NCBI GenBank assembly: GCA_018697195.1
Contig: CM031858.1
Span: 128,225,133-128,289,132, forward strand
Source: Certhia americana
Lineage: Eukaryota > Chordata > Aves > Passeriformes > Certhiidae
DNA: 64,000 nt
Direction of reading: 5' to 3'
The notes under the pieces were generated by a model, which had not been told where the DNA came from, searched no databases, and saw only the letters and a program-made list of their open reading frames with translations. The stretch's first letter is position 1. Every line of letters starts with the position of its first letter. The translations under genes and the position numbers were made by a program. Shown piece by piece: positions 12,101-21,400 of the stretch.

Positions 12101-12971
12101 TCTCTCTTTTTTTTTTTTTTTTTCCCTTCCCCCCTTCTCCTCGACAGCTTTAATGAGTACATATCTGGATCAGATAAGATTAATTGCAAGGGGATAAGGT
12201 CCCATCCAAGACAAAAAGAGAGCATCCATACATTTCTTGACTTTTCTTTCAAAGCACTGTTGGAAGTATCAGCTTGTAGCCTGGCAAGGTACAAGCGGGA
12301 GCCTCTCATCACTGAGGTGGACCCTGGTTTCACCTTTCCAAAGCAGACGATTTATCTGACTTGGCACCTGCTCATTCCTAACCAAGCTGTTTCCCTTTGC
12401 CGGCTGCGGCAGGTGCGATGGCAAGAGAGAACAGAAGGAACCGGGGCACTGGAGTTTGCTCAAGAAAACTCTTCTTTCCCGAAGAAGACGGAAAAGTGAG
12501 GTGAAGCATCAACCTACCAAGCCTGCCTTCTTCCGCGCCTGCTGCAGCTCCTGGATGAAGTTTTGTAGCTCCTTCCCGTCCATGAACCCATTGCCTACAA
12601 CACAAAGAGTTACTGTTGCCGTCACCGCTCCCTCCAAACTCTCTCTCCGTCCTCCAGCGTCGGCAGGTGCGACTCCGACCCGGCTGTTCCCTCCCGGCGA
12701 GCGGCTCCCCGCGCACCTCGCCCGGCACCGGCCCCAGCCCCTGCCGGCTCCGGGGCAGCGCCCGAGGCTGCGGGCGGCGGGCGGGCACCGGCCCGGTTCC
12801 GGGCGGGCAGCGGCGCTGTCCCCCCAGCCTCCCGCCGGCCTGCCCCCCTCGCCCCCCGCGCCCCTGCCGCCCCGGAGGGAAAGAATCACCGTCGGAGTCG
12901 TAGTGGTGCCAGATCTCGAAGAACTGGGCGGCCGAGATCTCCACGCCCTGCAGGTGGGTCTCCGCCGTCAT
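111..12971 (-). CDS. CALB1: CALB1, calbindin-D28k, coding exons 1-6 (partial gene)
   Basis: Calbindin-D28k is a cytosolic EF-hand protein that buffers and senses calcium in neurons, kidney, intestine and avian shell gland. Six minus-strand exons splice into one open frame of 151 residues; the family length is about 262, so exons 7 onward lie left of the window. EF-hand 1 has a canonical 12-residue loop at residues 25-36 (D25, D27, N29, D33, E36). EF-hand 2 (around residues 66-78) lacks the usual acidic ligands, as is known for this family. EF-hand 3 has its loop at residues 112-123 (D112, D114, S116, D120, E123). Intron 1 is phase 1 and introns 2-6 are phase 0. The start ATG at 12971 sits in a strong CCACC-ATG context. 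From memory the protein differs from chicken only by a few conservative changes (for example Phe instead of Tyr at 31 and Ser at 69 and 145). No stop or frameshift is seen, so it looks functional. Confidence 0.96.
1172..1390 (-). mobile_element. Ancient CR1/L3-like LINE 3' fragment
   Basis: Read on the plus strand, the words and their order resemble reverse-complemented amniote CR1/L3 3' sequence: a 'ttcagtccat' start, then a 'gatgaagag...ctgcctccc' block, a 'gacaatatattctac' block and 'gttggaaagttttcctgat'. It is heavily diverged, so it is an old insertion. Borders are approximate. Confidence 0.5.
2095..2489 (+). mobile_element. CR1 LINE 3' fragment (5'-truncated)
   Basis: The first part translates to remnants of the C-terminal end of CR1 ORF2 ([19 protein letters not shown], then a 'YKYFKGG-KEDGA' type stretch in another frame). 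A 3' UTR follows and ends in the CR1-typical GATTCTATGAC terminus. The frame is broken by shifts and stops, and the copy is 5'-truncated as most CR1 copies are. It lies antisense to CALB1 in intron 5. Confidence 0.85.
2709..2755. repeat. AT-rich palindromic/tandem patch
   Basis: A GTAAATTAC core appears twice about 20 bases apart, flanked by AATTTGT/ACAAATT arms, making overlapping small inverted repeats in CALB1 intron 5. Confidence 0.7.
3186..3242 (-). CDS. CALB1: CALB1 coding exon 5
   Basis: The exon is 57 bp (19 codons, residues 107-125), [19 protein letters not shown]. It holds the whole EF-hand 3 calcium loop (D112, D114, S116, D120, E123). The acceptor is ATTGCAG and the donor AAG|GTAAAC; both borders are phase 0. 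It is too short to be found as a free-standing frame and was placed from its splice sites and protein match. Confidence 0.95.
3243..3330 (-). other. CALB1: CALB1 intron 4 (88 bp)
   Basis: This very short intron lies between exons 4 and 5, with a GTACAG donor and an ATTGCAG acceptor. Reading through it would meet in-frame stops, so it is a true intron. Confidence 0.92.
3331..3414 (-). CDS. CALB1: CALB1 coding exon 4
   Basis: The exon is 84 bp (28 codons, residues 79-106), from [13 protein letters not shown] to KSSEDFMQ. The acceptor is ATTACAG and the donor CAG|GTACAG. It encodes the linker and entering helix before EF-hand 3 and appears identical to the chicken protein as I recall it. It is separated from exon 5 by only 88 bp. 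Confidence 0.95.
3415..7988 (-). other. CALB1: CALB1 intron 3
   Basis: This 4.57-kb AT-rich intron contains only homopolymer stretches, such as a T run near 6282-6296. No recognisable gene or young repeat was seen. Confidence 0.88.
7989..8063 (-). CDS. CALB1: CALB1 coding exon 3
   Basis: The exon is 75 bp (25 codons, residues 54-78), starting [13 protein letters not shown] and ending KIGIVE. The acceptor is TTTGTAG and the donor GAG|GTAAGA. It carries the degenerate second EF-hand, whose loop lacks most oxygen ligands, as in calbindins generally. Ser at residue 69 replaces the Ala I recall from chicken. Confidence 0.95.
8064..12517 (-). other. CALB1: CALB1 intron 2
   Basis: This 4.45-kb intron contains a long polypyrimidine tract (12073-12141), a cluster of GATA motifs next to it (12158-12200) and a triple TTTTAAGAG motif (10930-10971). 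No exon-like block was recognised. Confidence 0.88.
12073..12141. repeat. Polypyrimidine tract in CALB1 intron 2
   Basis: About 69 bases are almost pure C/T on the plus strand, with one A near 12090. The tract includes a run of 17 T (12107-12123) followed by C-rich DNA. On the CALB1 strand it is a polypurine run. Confidence 0.9.
12518..12594 (-). CDS. CALB1: CALB1 coding exon 2
   Basis: The exon is 77 bp and follows a TTGTAG acceptor. It completes Gly28 and encodes residues 29-53, starting [12 protein letters not shown] and ending QARKKAGL. It finishes EF-hand 1, with D33 and E36 as calcium ligands, and the helix after it. The donor is G|GTAGGT at 12517-12512, phase 0. Intron 1 before it is only 295 bp and very GC-rich. 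Confidence 0.96.
12890..12971 (-). CDS. CALB1: CALB1 coding exon 1
   Basis: This exon encodes residues 1-27 plus the first base of codon 28, beginning [13 protein letters not shown] and ending in the first acidic ligands of the EF-hand 1 loop (D25, S26, D27). The donor is G|GTGATT at 12889-12884, giving a phase 1 intron. The ATG lies in a CpG island about 95-100 bases below the expected transcription start, in the context CCCACCATGA, so the start choice is firm. Antisense frames across this GC-rich exon are shadows. Confidence 0.96.
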
Positions 12972-13070
12972 GGTGGGCGCGGGGCGGTGCGGGGGGGGGG
13001 CGCTGTCCGCGGTCCTGACTTGACTCTGGCCGCGGCCGGCGCGGAACGACAGCGGCGGCTCCGACGGCTC
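12972..13070 (-). other. CALB1: CALB1 5' untranslated region (inferred)
   Basis: This is the stretch between the start codon and the position about 25-30 bases below the TATA-like box. It is extremely GC-rich and, on the mRNA strand, contains a run of about ten C. The upper limit is inferred from the TATA position, not from transcript data. Confidence 0.6.
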
Positions 13071-13095
13071 CTCCCGCCGCCGCCCCGCCGAGGGC

Positions 13096-13102
13096 TATTT
13101 AT
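13096..13102 (-). promoter_or_regulatory. CALB1: TATA-like box of CALB1
   Basis: On the minus strand the sequence reads CATAAATAG, an AT island inside an otherwise GC-only stretch, about 125 bases above the ATG. Transcription should start near 13066-13072. A TATA-containing promoter fits what is known of calbindin-D28k genes. Confidence 0.75.
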
Positions 13103-13171
13103 GAGGCCGCCCCGGCCGGGCCACTCCCCCCGGCGCTGCCCTCCCTCTCCGCGGGCCCCGGCGCGCCCTCC

Positions 13172-13179
13172 CCGCCCTG
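13172..13179 (-). promoter_or_regulatory. GC box (Sp1/KLF-type) upstream of CALB1
   Basis: The minus strand reads GGGCGGGG, about 70 bases upstream of the TATA-like box. The spacing is typical of a proximal promoter. Similar G-rich motifs occur throughout the island, so this one is not uniquely diagnostic. Confidence 0.45.
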
Positions 13180-13253
13180 CGCGGGGGGGCAGGGGTCTCC
13201 CGACGGCGGCACGGCGGCCGGGGCCAGCCCGGCGGCGGAGCCCTCGGGAACCG

Positions 13254-13278
13254 ACACCCCTCGACGTGGGAGGGGTGT
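13254..13278. repeat. Inverted repeat of CACCC-type sites upstream of CALB1
   Basis: The arms ACACCCCTC (13254-13262) and GAGGGGTGT (13270-13278) are perfect 9-bp reverse complements with a 7-base spacer that contains ACGTG. It lies about 155 bp upstream of the TATA-like box. Confidence 0.8.
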
Positions 13279-13485
13279 GTGGGTGCCGAGCGGGGAGCCC
13301 CGAGCAGAGAGAGCAGCGCTGAACGACCCACGCAGGAGTTCCTGCGCATCCCTTGCTGTGGAGAGCGTGCCCATGAGACATTCCCGGTTCAGCCGTGGGG
13401 TTTCCACGTGGAAGAGGGTCCTGAATTTTAGAGCGTGGCTTGCAGCACTTCAGGATGTCCCAGCACCAGAAAACAAACGCTTGGG

Positions 13486-13725
13486 GAACCATGTGGGGTG
13501 CAAGGAACCCGTTTTCGATTCTTCCATCCCCAATCCAGACCTGCAGACAGCTTTGCACAGAGATGATCTCTGAAGAGACACAACACTTTACCTGATATTT
13601 CTTCTGAACCATGTGGGGTGCAAGGAACCCGTTTTCGATTCTTCCATCCCCAATCCAGACCTGCAGACAGCTTTGCAAAGAGATGATCTCTGAAGAGACA
13701 CAACACTTTACCTAATATTCCTTCT
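13486..13725. repeat. Tandem duplication, 2 x 120 bp
   Basis: Bases 13486-13605 are repeated head-to-tail at 13606-13725. I count three mismatches: 13558 C/A, 13594 G/A and 13600 T/C. The near-identity implies a recent event. The unit length is a multiple of three, so open frames run through both copies, but there is no sign that it is coding. Confidence 0.97.
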
Positions 13726-15905
13726 GAGATATAATGGGATATTGAGATATCCATATTGAGACAGCATAGAAGCAGTGCAAGAGGCATGAGGGACACTATC
13801 ACGTCTGCTCTGACTGAGCAAGAGTTTTTTTTTGTAAACTAGCTTTGGAGACTTGATCTCTTATAAGCAGTGAGTTGGAGGAAGGGGATAGGGCAGTTTA
13901 CAAAAATCTTTCTCTTGCAGTGGGGAAACATGGTGCTGTGCTGGTAACGCTGACTAAGTCCCTTTTGGGATGACAAATTTTAGTCATTAGGGCGACCTGT
14001 GTGCTCTCAAGCACTGGAACTGCCTTTTTCCTTCCATCAGTATCCTTCAGGCACTACACTGAGTTAAAATGGTTTGATGGTCAAGATGTCTGGCTGGCAG
14101 AACAATGCCAAATGCAGTACATAGTAGAGCAAAGGTGAGAGATGCAACCAGCTGGAAAACCTAGAAATCTCCATGTGTTAAGTGATCAGCATGGCTAACA
14201 GCAGGGCAATAGTACGTTAAGACTCACAAATACCATGAGCATAAACAGATAACAGGATAAGGCAGAAGACAGCAAAAATGCCAATGGGGATGGATAACCC
14301 ATCTAGATGAGAGGGTTTAGTTAAAGGCTGACATGTCATGAGAGGGATTTGAGTAGATTGGATGGCTGAAATCTTGTATGCATTATGGAACAAGATGTGT
14401 ACACAGTGATTAAGTAGTCATGAGACCTTATACTTGATTCCTTCCATCTTTCCATTCTCCTGTTTCTCCACCTGTTATGTGCAGCCCTCTCTCCTTCTCA
14501 CACTGCTGTTTGGCTGTGAGTTCTTCAAGAGAACCGCCAGGTTGGCCTGTGGCTTTTTTAGCTACTGAACAAAGTGACAGCTAAGAGAAAAGACATAATA
14601 AACTGATTATTAATCTCTTCAGTTCAAGTTTTTCCGTCAGAAATACCCATTATACTTGCAAAAGGGCTGAAAAAATTTTAATATGTCCTTGCAATCAGGG
14701 TCTGTGTTTCACCGTGTAAAAATGAAAAAAAAATCATGACTGGGCCAATTTCCCATCTAGGAACCAATTTTAAGGTGTGGCTTTCTCAGAGGAGACTTCA
14801 GTGGGAGCCTGCCTACATCTTTTCTGGAAAAAAAAAATCTGAACCTAACATATTTCTATAAAGTAGCAGTAATGACCAGAAGAGAGAGAATTCATGAGGC
14901 TTATTTTTACAAGGAGCAAGGACATGGCAGAGCTCTGGCCTCAACAAACGGAAGCACAGTGAATCAAGCCTGGGATTATTCTTTGTACTTGGAAAAGACA
15001 ATGGGGTGCCAGTGACGCAAGGACACTGGAAGGAGACAAAGGTGGAACTAGCATTTCCTTCATTTTTAGATAGAAGATGTCTGTGCCAGTGAGGCAGCTT
15101 CTTATATGCCAAGCAGATTGAATTACCCTGTCCAGTGCAGAATTTCAGCTTCCAGCAAGCCTGCAGGAAAAGAAACCAAGTACTGAACCTGTTTCAACAG
15201 ACCTCTGACTTGCATCTGATGTTGATTTGCTCCTTGCTGCTTACCATTTTCCAGTAGCACATCACATCTTGTTCTTGTCCCTTTTCCCTGACCCAAAAGA
15301 CTGTAGCTCAATAGGAGTGAAGAATTTAGCATTGTTTGGGGCCAGCTCAACCTTGTTCATCTGACTATTCAGACTTTTAAACGAACGGGAGCTGCAATGT
15401 TTACGTTTTCAAAAGTTCTCAGAATAAAATATTTTACATGGGTCATATGTGGCCAGGATGATTTAAAAGAAGTCTCGTATGAACTTTTACTGCTTCTCCG
15501 TGTAACTGTACAATTGAATGCAGATGCTTGGACACGTTGACCTCTCATTATGCTAACATCTAAAAAATCAGTATTGGCTCCAGAGCTTTTATGCATCTTT
15601 TTGTGTTCTTTATGAAACAGTATATCAAGGTGAATGGGTTTCTGAATTCTCTGCTGCACTTGACATGATCCTTCTGCACAGGCATAAAAGTAGCAGACAT
15701 TTCCGTGCAAAAATAATCACTTACATAACTAACTGCACACCATGTTTTTATGATTAATGAATAACCAAGCCAGCATTCATATTTAATCCCAATGGACTCT
15801 ACTTATGCAAAACTAAATCGGAAACTGGTCATTTCAATTCAAGAAGCTATTAATTTCCATTGAAAGAGGAAGCACTGGAAAAGATTTAAAAATGTAGATA
15901 TATAC

Positions 15906-15975
15906 AGGATGTGATCCATAACCCAATGAAGTCCATGCAAATTTTCCCAGTGATTCTAGAGGGCTTTATGCAAGG
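15906..15975. repeat. Possible ancient amniote interspersed repeat
   Basis: The words 'gatccataacccaatgaagtccatg' in outline, followed by 'ttttcccagtgattctagagggcttta', resemble a widespread amniote repeat in which 'cccattgaagtcaatgg' is followed by its near inverted copy. I cannot name the family with certainty. Confidence 0.35.
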
Positions 15976-17131
15976 ACAAAATTATTCTCATTTTCAGAAA
16001 TTATATGTATGGTGATAAGCAGATATACACATTGATTAATGAATTACTTTACCGAGAAGCCCAAGCCTAGTCTCTCGTTTTTACAAGAGCTACATGAGCC
16101 AGATCCGTATCTGGCAGAAATCAGAAAAGCTACACTGAAGCCAGCTGGGAATTTGACCCAGTATCTGAGTGATGATGATTTTCTTTGAAAACATTTGTTG
16201 TTCAAATGCTTTTCATTAATATTTTTTTGTATGTATCTTTTCCGTGACTTCTTAACGCTCACTACCAGACCTCTCTCTTCACTCTCAAGAAAGCACCTAA
16301 TGATAATAATAGCCCAAGGGCTTATCAAGATGTGGGGAAATCAAACACAACAATTATAACTTAGAATATCCCCCAAATAAATAACAGGGCAAGGAATTCA
16401 CAGTCAGATAACACAAAAATTTAAGCATCATGTGAAGCATCACAAACTTGATTTTGTTGAGCAGAGATCAAAAGAGATGCAAATGTAAGAACTTTGAAAT
16501 TAACATGTCCAACAGGAGCGACACAAAAGCTTCATAAGGACCACAGAAGTTGCTTACTTAGCTATTCTCAGTCTATCACCAGAAGTTATATCAGAGGCAG
16601 GGACTGTTTGTCACCTCTCTTTTGAAAGGCCACATTCTTGTGTGAGCCTGAGTTGTGGCTGGATTTGCCTTATGAATTTCTTCTTTTCTATTAGACCCTA
16701 AGTGAGTATTAGCAGCACAGTTTTTCCTGAAGGATGTGGAAGGAAATCCTGATCTTTGGCAGTTTTTCCATATAGAACCATAAGAGTAATAAGCATTTTG
16801 AAGCAAGTGATTTCAGAGATTTCAATTATAACATTTTCATGATACAGAGAAGGTCTCTCTTGCTGTTCTACACTCTTAGATTAAAATAGTTATCTGAAAA
16901 ATCATAACTGGAAGTCTTTCATAGTGAAAAAGTATGAAGATTATATTAATTCTGAAAAAGGGAAAATACCTGTACCTATACAGAATATAGCAAGCATAGA
17001 ATAGCATAGCATAATATAATATATCCTGCTATTGTCAGTCTTAAAGGTGAAAGATGTACAAACCAGACAATAAAATAAGGGCTAGTGATTTATAAAGTGA
17101 TCCTTGGAACCCAAACCTTGGAAGACTCTTT

Positions 17132-17157
17132 TCTTTTAAATCTTTCTTTTAAATCTT
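17132..17157. repeat. Direct repeat 2 x 13 bp
   Basis: TCTTTTAAATCTT occurs twice in perfect tandem. Confidence 0.85.
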
Positions 17158-17336
17158 TGATCCAGGCACTTGAATAAGATCCCCAAGCTTATGCCTGACA
17201 CTTAAACCAGGCAGAGAAGCTGGAGCAGTGTTGGTACTTGGTTTGGGCTGTGGCAGAATTTGCTGAAGTAGTGCTGGGCTCTAGAATGCAGCTTGAGATA
17301 TGTACAACTACCACCAAGTATGGCTGTCTGTGGGGA

Positions 17337-17372
17337 ATACAGACAGGAAAGAAAATACATACAGACAGGAAA
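17337..17372. repeat. Short direct repeat, period 22 bp
   Basis: ATACAGACAGGAAA occurs at 17337-17350 and again at 17359-17372. Confidence 0.85.
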
Positions 17373-18367
17373 AAACCTGTCTTTTCAGAATATTTGGCTA
17401 ATACTACAGGATAGTTTGTTGCTTACTTTTTCTTTATCTACATTTAAATCAGTATTATATTCTTCAAAAATGAAAAAGAAAATGCAGCATTGAAATGCAC
17501 TCTCTATGTTAAGCTGCCCTTGGATTATACAGTCATTATAGTAAACCACTATTGGCACAGGAAATATATTATGTAAATAGACATGAGCCTTTACTGTGTT
17601 TTGCAGACAGTATTATATAGAGACAGAAATATGTTTTTCATGCACAAGACAGAATTTTCAAAAATAATTTTGAGGACTTAAATATATTTTAATAGAAACT
17701 GCAAATTGATGAGTCATTTGTGAATGTAGATTGCAGCTTAATCCCGGCCTTAACCTTCTGACAGGTGAAGCTAGAGCCCAATTCATCCCTCTCTAATCTA
17801 CTTTATATCTTTACAGTCTCATCTGTAGCTTTCCAAGAAGAAGCATAATGAACAGGCAATGCACAACAACAGTTTTATTAGCATTAGAAGGCAAATAGTC
17901 TATGCAACCATGCTTTGCCATGTCTTACTACCCTATAAGATCCTCAGATACATCAGAACATTTCATTCTTTACTTTGCAGCTCCCTTCCTTCAAAAACTA
18001 AATGGATGCCTAGCACAGACCTCACAGGTGGCACTGACCTGACTCCAACCCAGTCATTCCCAAGAGCTGGGAGCATGATAGCCTGTGGGTCCAAACATGG
18101 GGAAACAGCTTTTTTGTTTGAAAGAACACAACACCATGTTCATGCATGAAAGGTTGTACTGGGTTGTCAGTGTATCAGTACCACCAGAAATAGCACCTGA
18201 TGTGGATGGGATCTGTTGTTTGGTACTATAGACCAACTATAGCAAAGCAGAAAACAAGTGAAATCACACAGCATTCTTGCATTTAGCCTCAGCTTTCCCA
18301 AGATAATACCTAACTTTGTATTGTCTTTTATTTTGCTGGCTAGCTATGAGATTTAAAAGAGCTTTAG

Positions 18368-18436
18368 GGATGTCCCAACTCATACCAGTAGAAAGCAGCT
18401 TGGGGATGGCCTAACTTGTGCCAAGAAAAGCAGCTC
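18368..18436. repeat. Imperfect tandem duplication, about 35 bp unit
   Basis: Two adjacent diverged copies both begin GGGATG and end AAAGCAGCT, with about three quarters of positions matching by eye. Confidence 0.65.
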
Positions 18437-21400
18437 CTCCTGCCCACCTGCCACAATCCCATAATACTTTTACCCTGCTGGCTTGTGAGATGTTGTGCAG
18501 GTACTGCTACAGCCAAAGCTACTCCTGCCGCAAGGAGACCTTCAGCTGTTGCCTTGAGTTTTCTCCATGGCATAGAGTGGCTGGGGATGGGCTGCAGATC
18601 ACTGGTCCCAGTGCTATCTATGAGAGCCTGATCCAACGTTTACTAACATCAGTGTTCATCCTTAATTTTCAGTGAGTTTCAGAGGGATTTTTAGTGGCTT
18701 ATGTTGCTATATGACAGACTGGATTTTTATTTTCTTTTGGTTGGATTTTTCTCCTGTTGCACTGTTTGGATAATGCGTATTTGCATGCAATTCCGAGCAA
18801 ATTCAGCAGAGTTTAATTGTCTAGCAAGTACTTATCTGGGATGCTAGTGCTACTAATAGTGGTGGTAGTTACTAAAGCTTTCAGAAATCTGCCTTGTGAG
18901 ACATTTTACTGGAAGACAACTGGAAATTTAGTATCCTAATTTAGAAGGTTTGTCTACCTCTTTGGAGAATTTTAGAGCTCCTTTTGAGTATTTAGGACAT
19001 TTTCACTTTACATCCTGGAGAACTCAGGCTGTGTCTGGTTTACAGGGCAGTATGCATGCTTTGGCCAAGCATTATCTCTGCAGTGGGAGGAGAGCTGGGT
19101 GTGTGTCAGTGGTCCCTGTTCCCAGAGTCCTCACTTCCTGAGCACTGACTTCTTTTTTTTGCAAAGAAACTTGAGCTGACAGCTGAAAGGAAAAATCGTA
19201 CGCCCACAGGTCCTGCTGTCCTGGTGAGTGGGGGAGCAGGGCTGTGGGGAGCACCCTGGGGCATGCCTGCCCTGCAGTCCAGGCACATCCACAGGGCACT
19301 GTTCTACTGGGAGGAAAAGCTGATTGTGTGACCAGAGGCGTGGAATTTACAGGTACATTAGATGTGATGGGATCCATGTTGAATGGTGGGTCAATCCCCT
19401 GTGGAAAGAATGAGAGATAAATCTTCCTCTCTGTTTTCTTTGCATCATCTGAACTGAACTCAATGCTCTTTAAGAAGAGCATGAATCATGAGAAACACAA
19501 CCTGTGTCCCAGAGTAGTTATGTAGGATGATCACATACTGTTAATTTGTGACTAGGAAATGCAGTGTTCTTCATAGAGGTTGAATTAAAAACATAAACCA
19601 TAGTCTTTCCTTGTTTGGGTTCACAGCACAGGCCTATCCATATAATCTACCACAACATAACAGTTGCTTGAAAAAGTGTTCATTTTAGCAAAGTTACAGA
19701 ATATGAAGTTGTTTAATAAGTAGCTTCAACCTTTTCTAAGTAATGGAAAAAACTTGTGTTATCTCATTCCAAATTCTTTTATTACAGTTATAGGTCAACC
19801 TACACAACTTGAAAGCCATAAAATTACACAGTGAGAGTCTCAAAGGGTAATATGGAAAAACAATAAATAAAGCAAACAATATTATAAGGTGAACAGGTTC
19901 ATCTTCCAACTGTGCTGAACTCAAAACTAGCTCAGCAAAAATGACGCAAGTGCCATTGTAATAAAAATTTCAGTCACTGCAGGCTGCTGCACAGCACTGT
20001 GAGTTTTTGGTATGGGCAAAAATATGTGTGATCAATTATTACAGCAACTAGAAGTCTACAGAAGGAGGCATGTAACTCTGTTTACTTTTTCCACACAAAT
20101 ACCACAACTATAATTCAACTGTAAAGTCCATTCTTATGCACAGCTCTAACTGAAGATGAGTGCCTGCTAATCCAAGGGAATTTTATCAAAGGGAAAATAA
20201 CTCTTCTATCTGCTTTTTATCTCCCGAATTATATGAGCTCTTTTTACGTAGATTTTCACGTTCTTCTATTTTGAACTTTTTTCTACATTTCGTATTTGTA
20301 CCATCTTATCTTCTTTCTTATCTACAGATTAAAATATGTGTGTGATTTTATCAAGCATATAGAATATTTCACTGTGGAAGCAGACTTTAGAACACTGTTT
20401 TCCCTCCCCCTGATCTACTTTAGAAAAAAAAATTCTTTAGAAATTTAAATAATTTACTTTGTAGATGGGTTCAAAATTAGAAAAGAGACATTTAGTAAGG
20501 AATCTCTTTTTTAATTCTCTTAGGCATATTACTTCTGAAGGGAATTGACAGCTTCTTCTAAGTAGCTCCTGGAAATGATTGCAGCATCTGATAAGCACAG
20601 CGGCTTCTTGGAACCTTGTAAATGATACATTAAAAAGCATTTATTTTGTTTTATTTCAAAATTCGATCCATTCTACATGCCTGCACTCAAGTTCAAGATC
20701 AGAAGCTTTCCTTCCAACAATTCATAACATAACCACTTATCAAAATTGTCCAAGGTTTGCAGTAAAATTATGATTAGAAGGTTTCATATAAAAGCTGGAC
20801 CCTTTTCTGAGCAAAGATCAGGGCCTCACCTCATGACTGTGGAAAGAAATGACATTTACAACAGCCAGAGAATGGAAAATGTTAGCAAGTTAAAGCAAAC
20901 AGAAGCTAAACATTAGGCTTTCACAACACAACAGTGCAGTGTGTCCAACCTATTATCAGTTTACAACTTTAGCCTCACAGACCTCTTTCCAAACTCACTA
21001 AGTTCTTTGTTACTTTTTGATTGAGATCAACCTGGATTGCACGGCCATTCCCACTGTGCCTCGTGCAGCACTGCTGCTGTGGGAGCCAGCAGAAATGTAA
21101 GAGCTGTGCAGACCAACCTGCCGCATTATTGTGAGTATTTAGTATCTTCCATGGAAAGATTTTGAGGAGCTTGCTTTCTCTTCTCAACTAAGGACTAGCT
21201 GTGGTCAGCTGCAGGGCCGCCACTTTGACCAACATATGGAAGCAACATAAATAAGGAAAAGTTCATCCTAAATTTAAATAGTTCTGAGCTAAGCAAAACA
21301 ATGACATTTTGCACTCAATCATACAGGAAAAATGTGTCATTCATACTTCAATTGGTCTCTGTACTTTCAGGGCACAAACTTACTTGCCCAAGTGGTTTTG

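Larger units (their letters stand above)
12640..13300. promoter_or_regulatory. CpG island over CALB1 promoter, exon 1 and intron 1
   Basis: This is a dense CG-dinucleotide block of about 660 bp with sharp borders to AT-rich DNA on both sides. It covers the proximal promoter, the 5' UTR, exon 1 and most of intron 1, and is the only strong CpG island in the window. The long frames read through it on both strands are composition artefacts. Confidence 0.9.

Noticed and set aside
12456..13322. Long plus-strand frame of 288 codons, and other long frames of both strands across 12.4-13.7 kb
   Set aside because: The CpG island lacks stop codons through composition. These frames are antisense or out of frame to CALB1 exons 1-2 and give Pro/Arg/Gly-rich products.
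13386..13400. Possible vitamin D response element (GGTTCA half-site) upstream of CALB1
   Set aside because: The base-3-spaced second half-site is GTGGGG, not a receptor half-site; a single hexamer is not evidence.
12968..13678. Minus-strand frame with a repeated 40-residue segment
   Set aside because: The protein repeat is only the 120-bp DNA tandem duplication read in frame; it runs into the CALB1 promoter and shows no family similarity.
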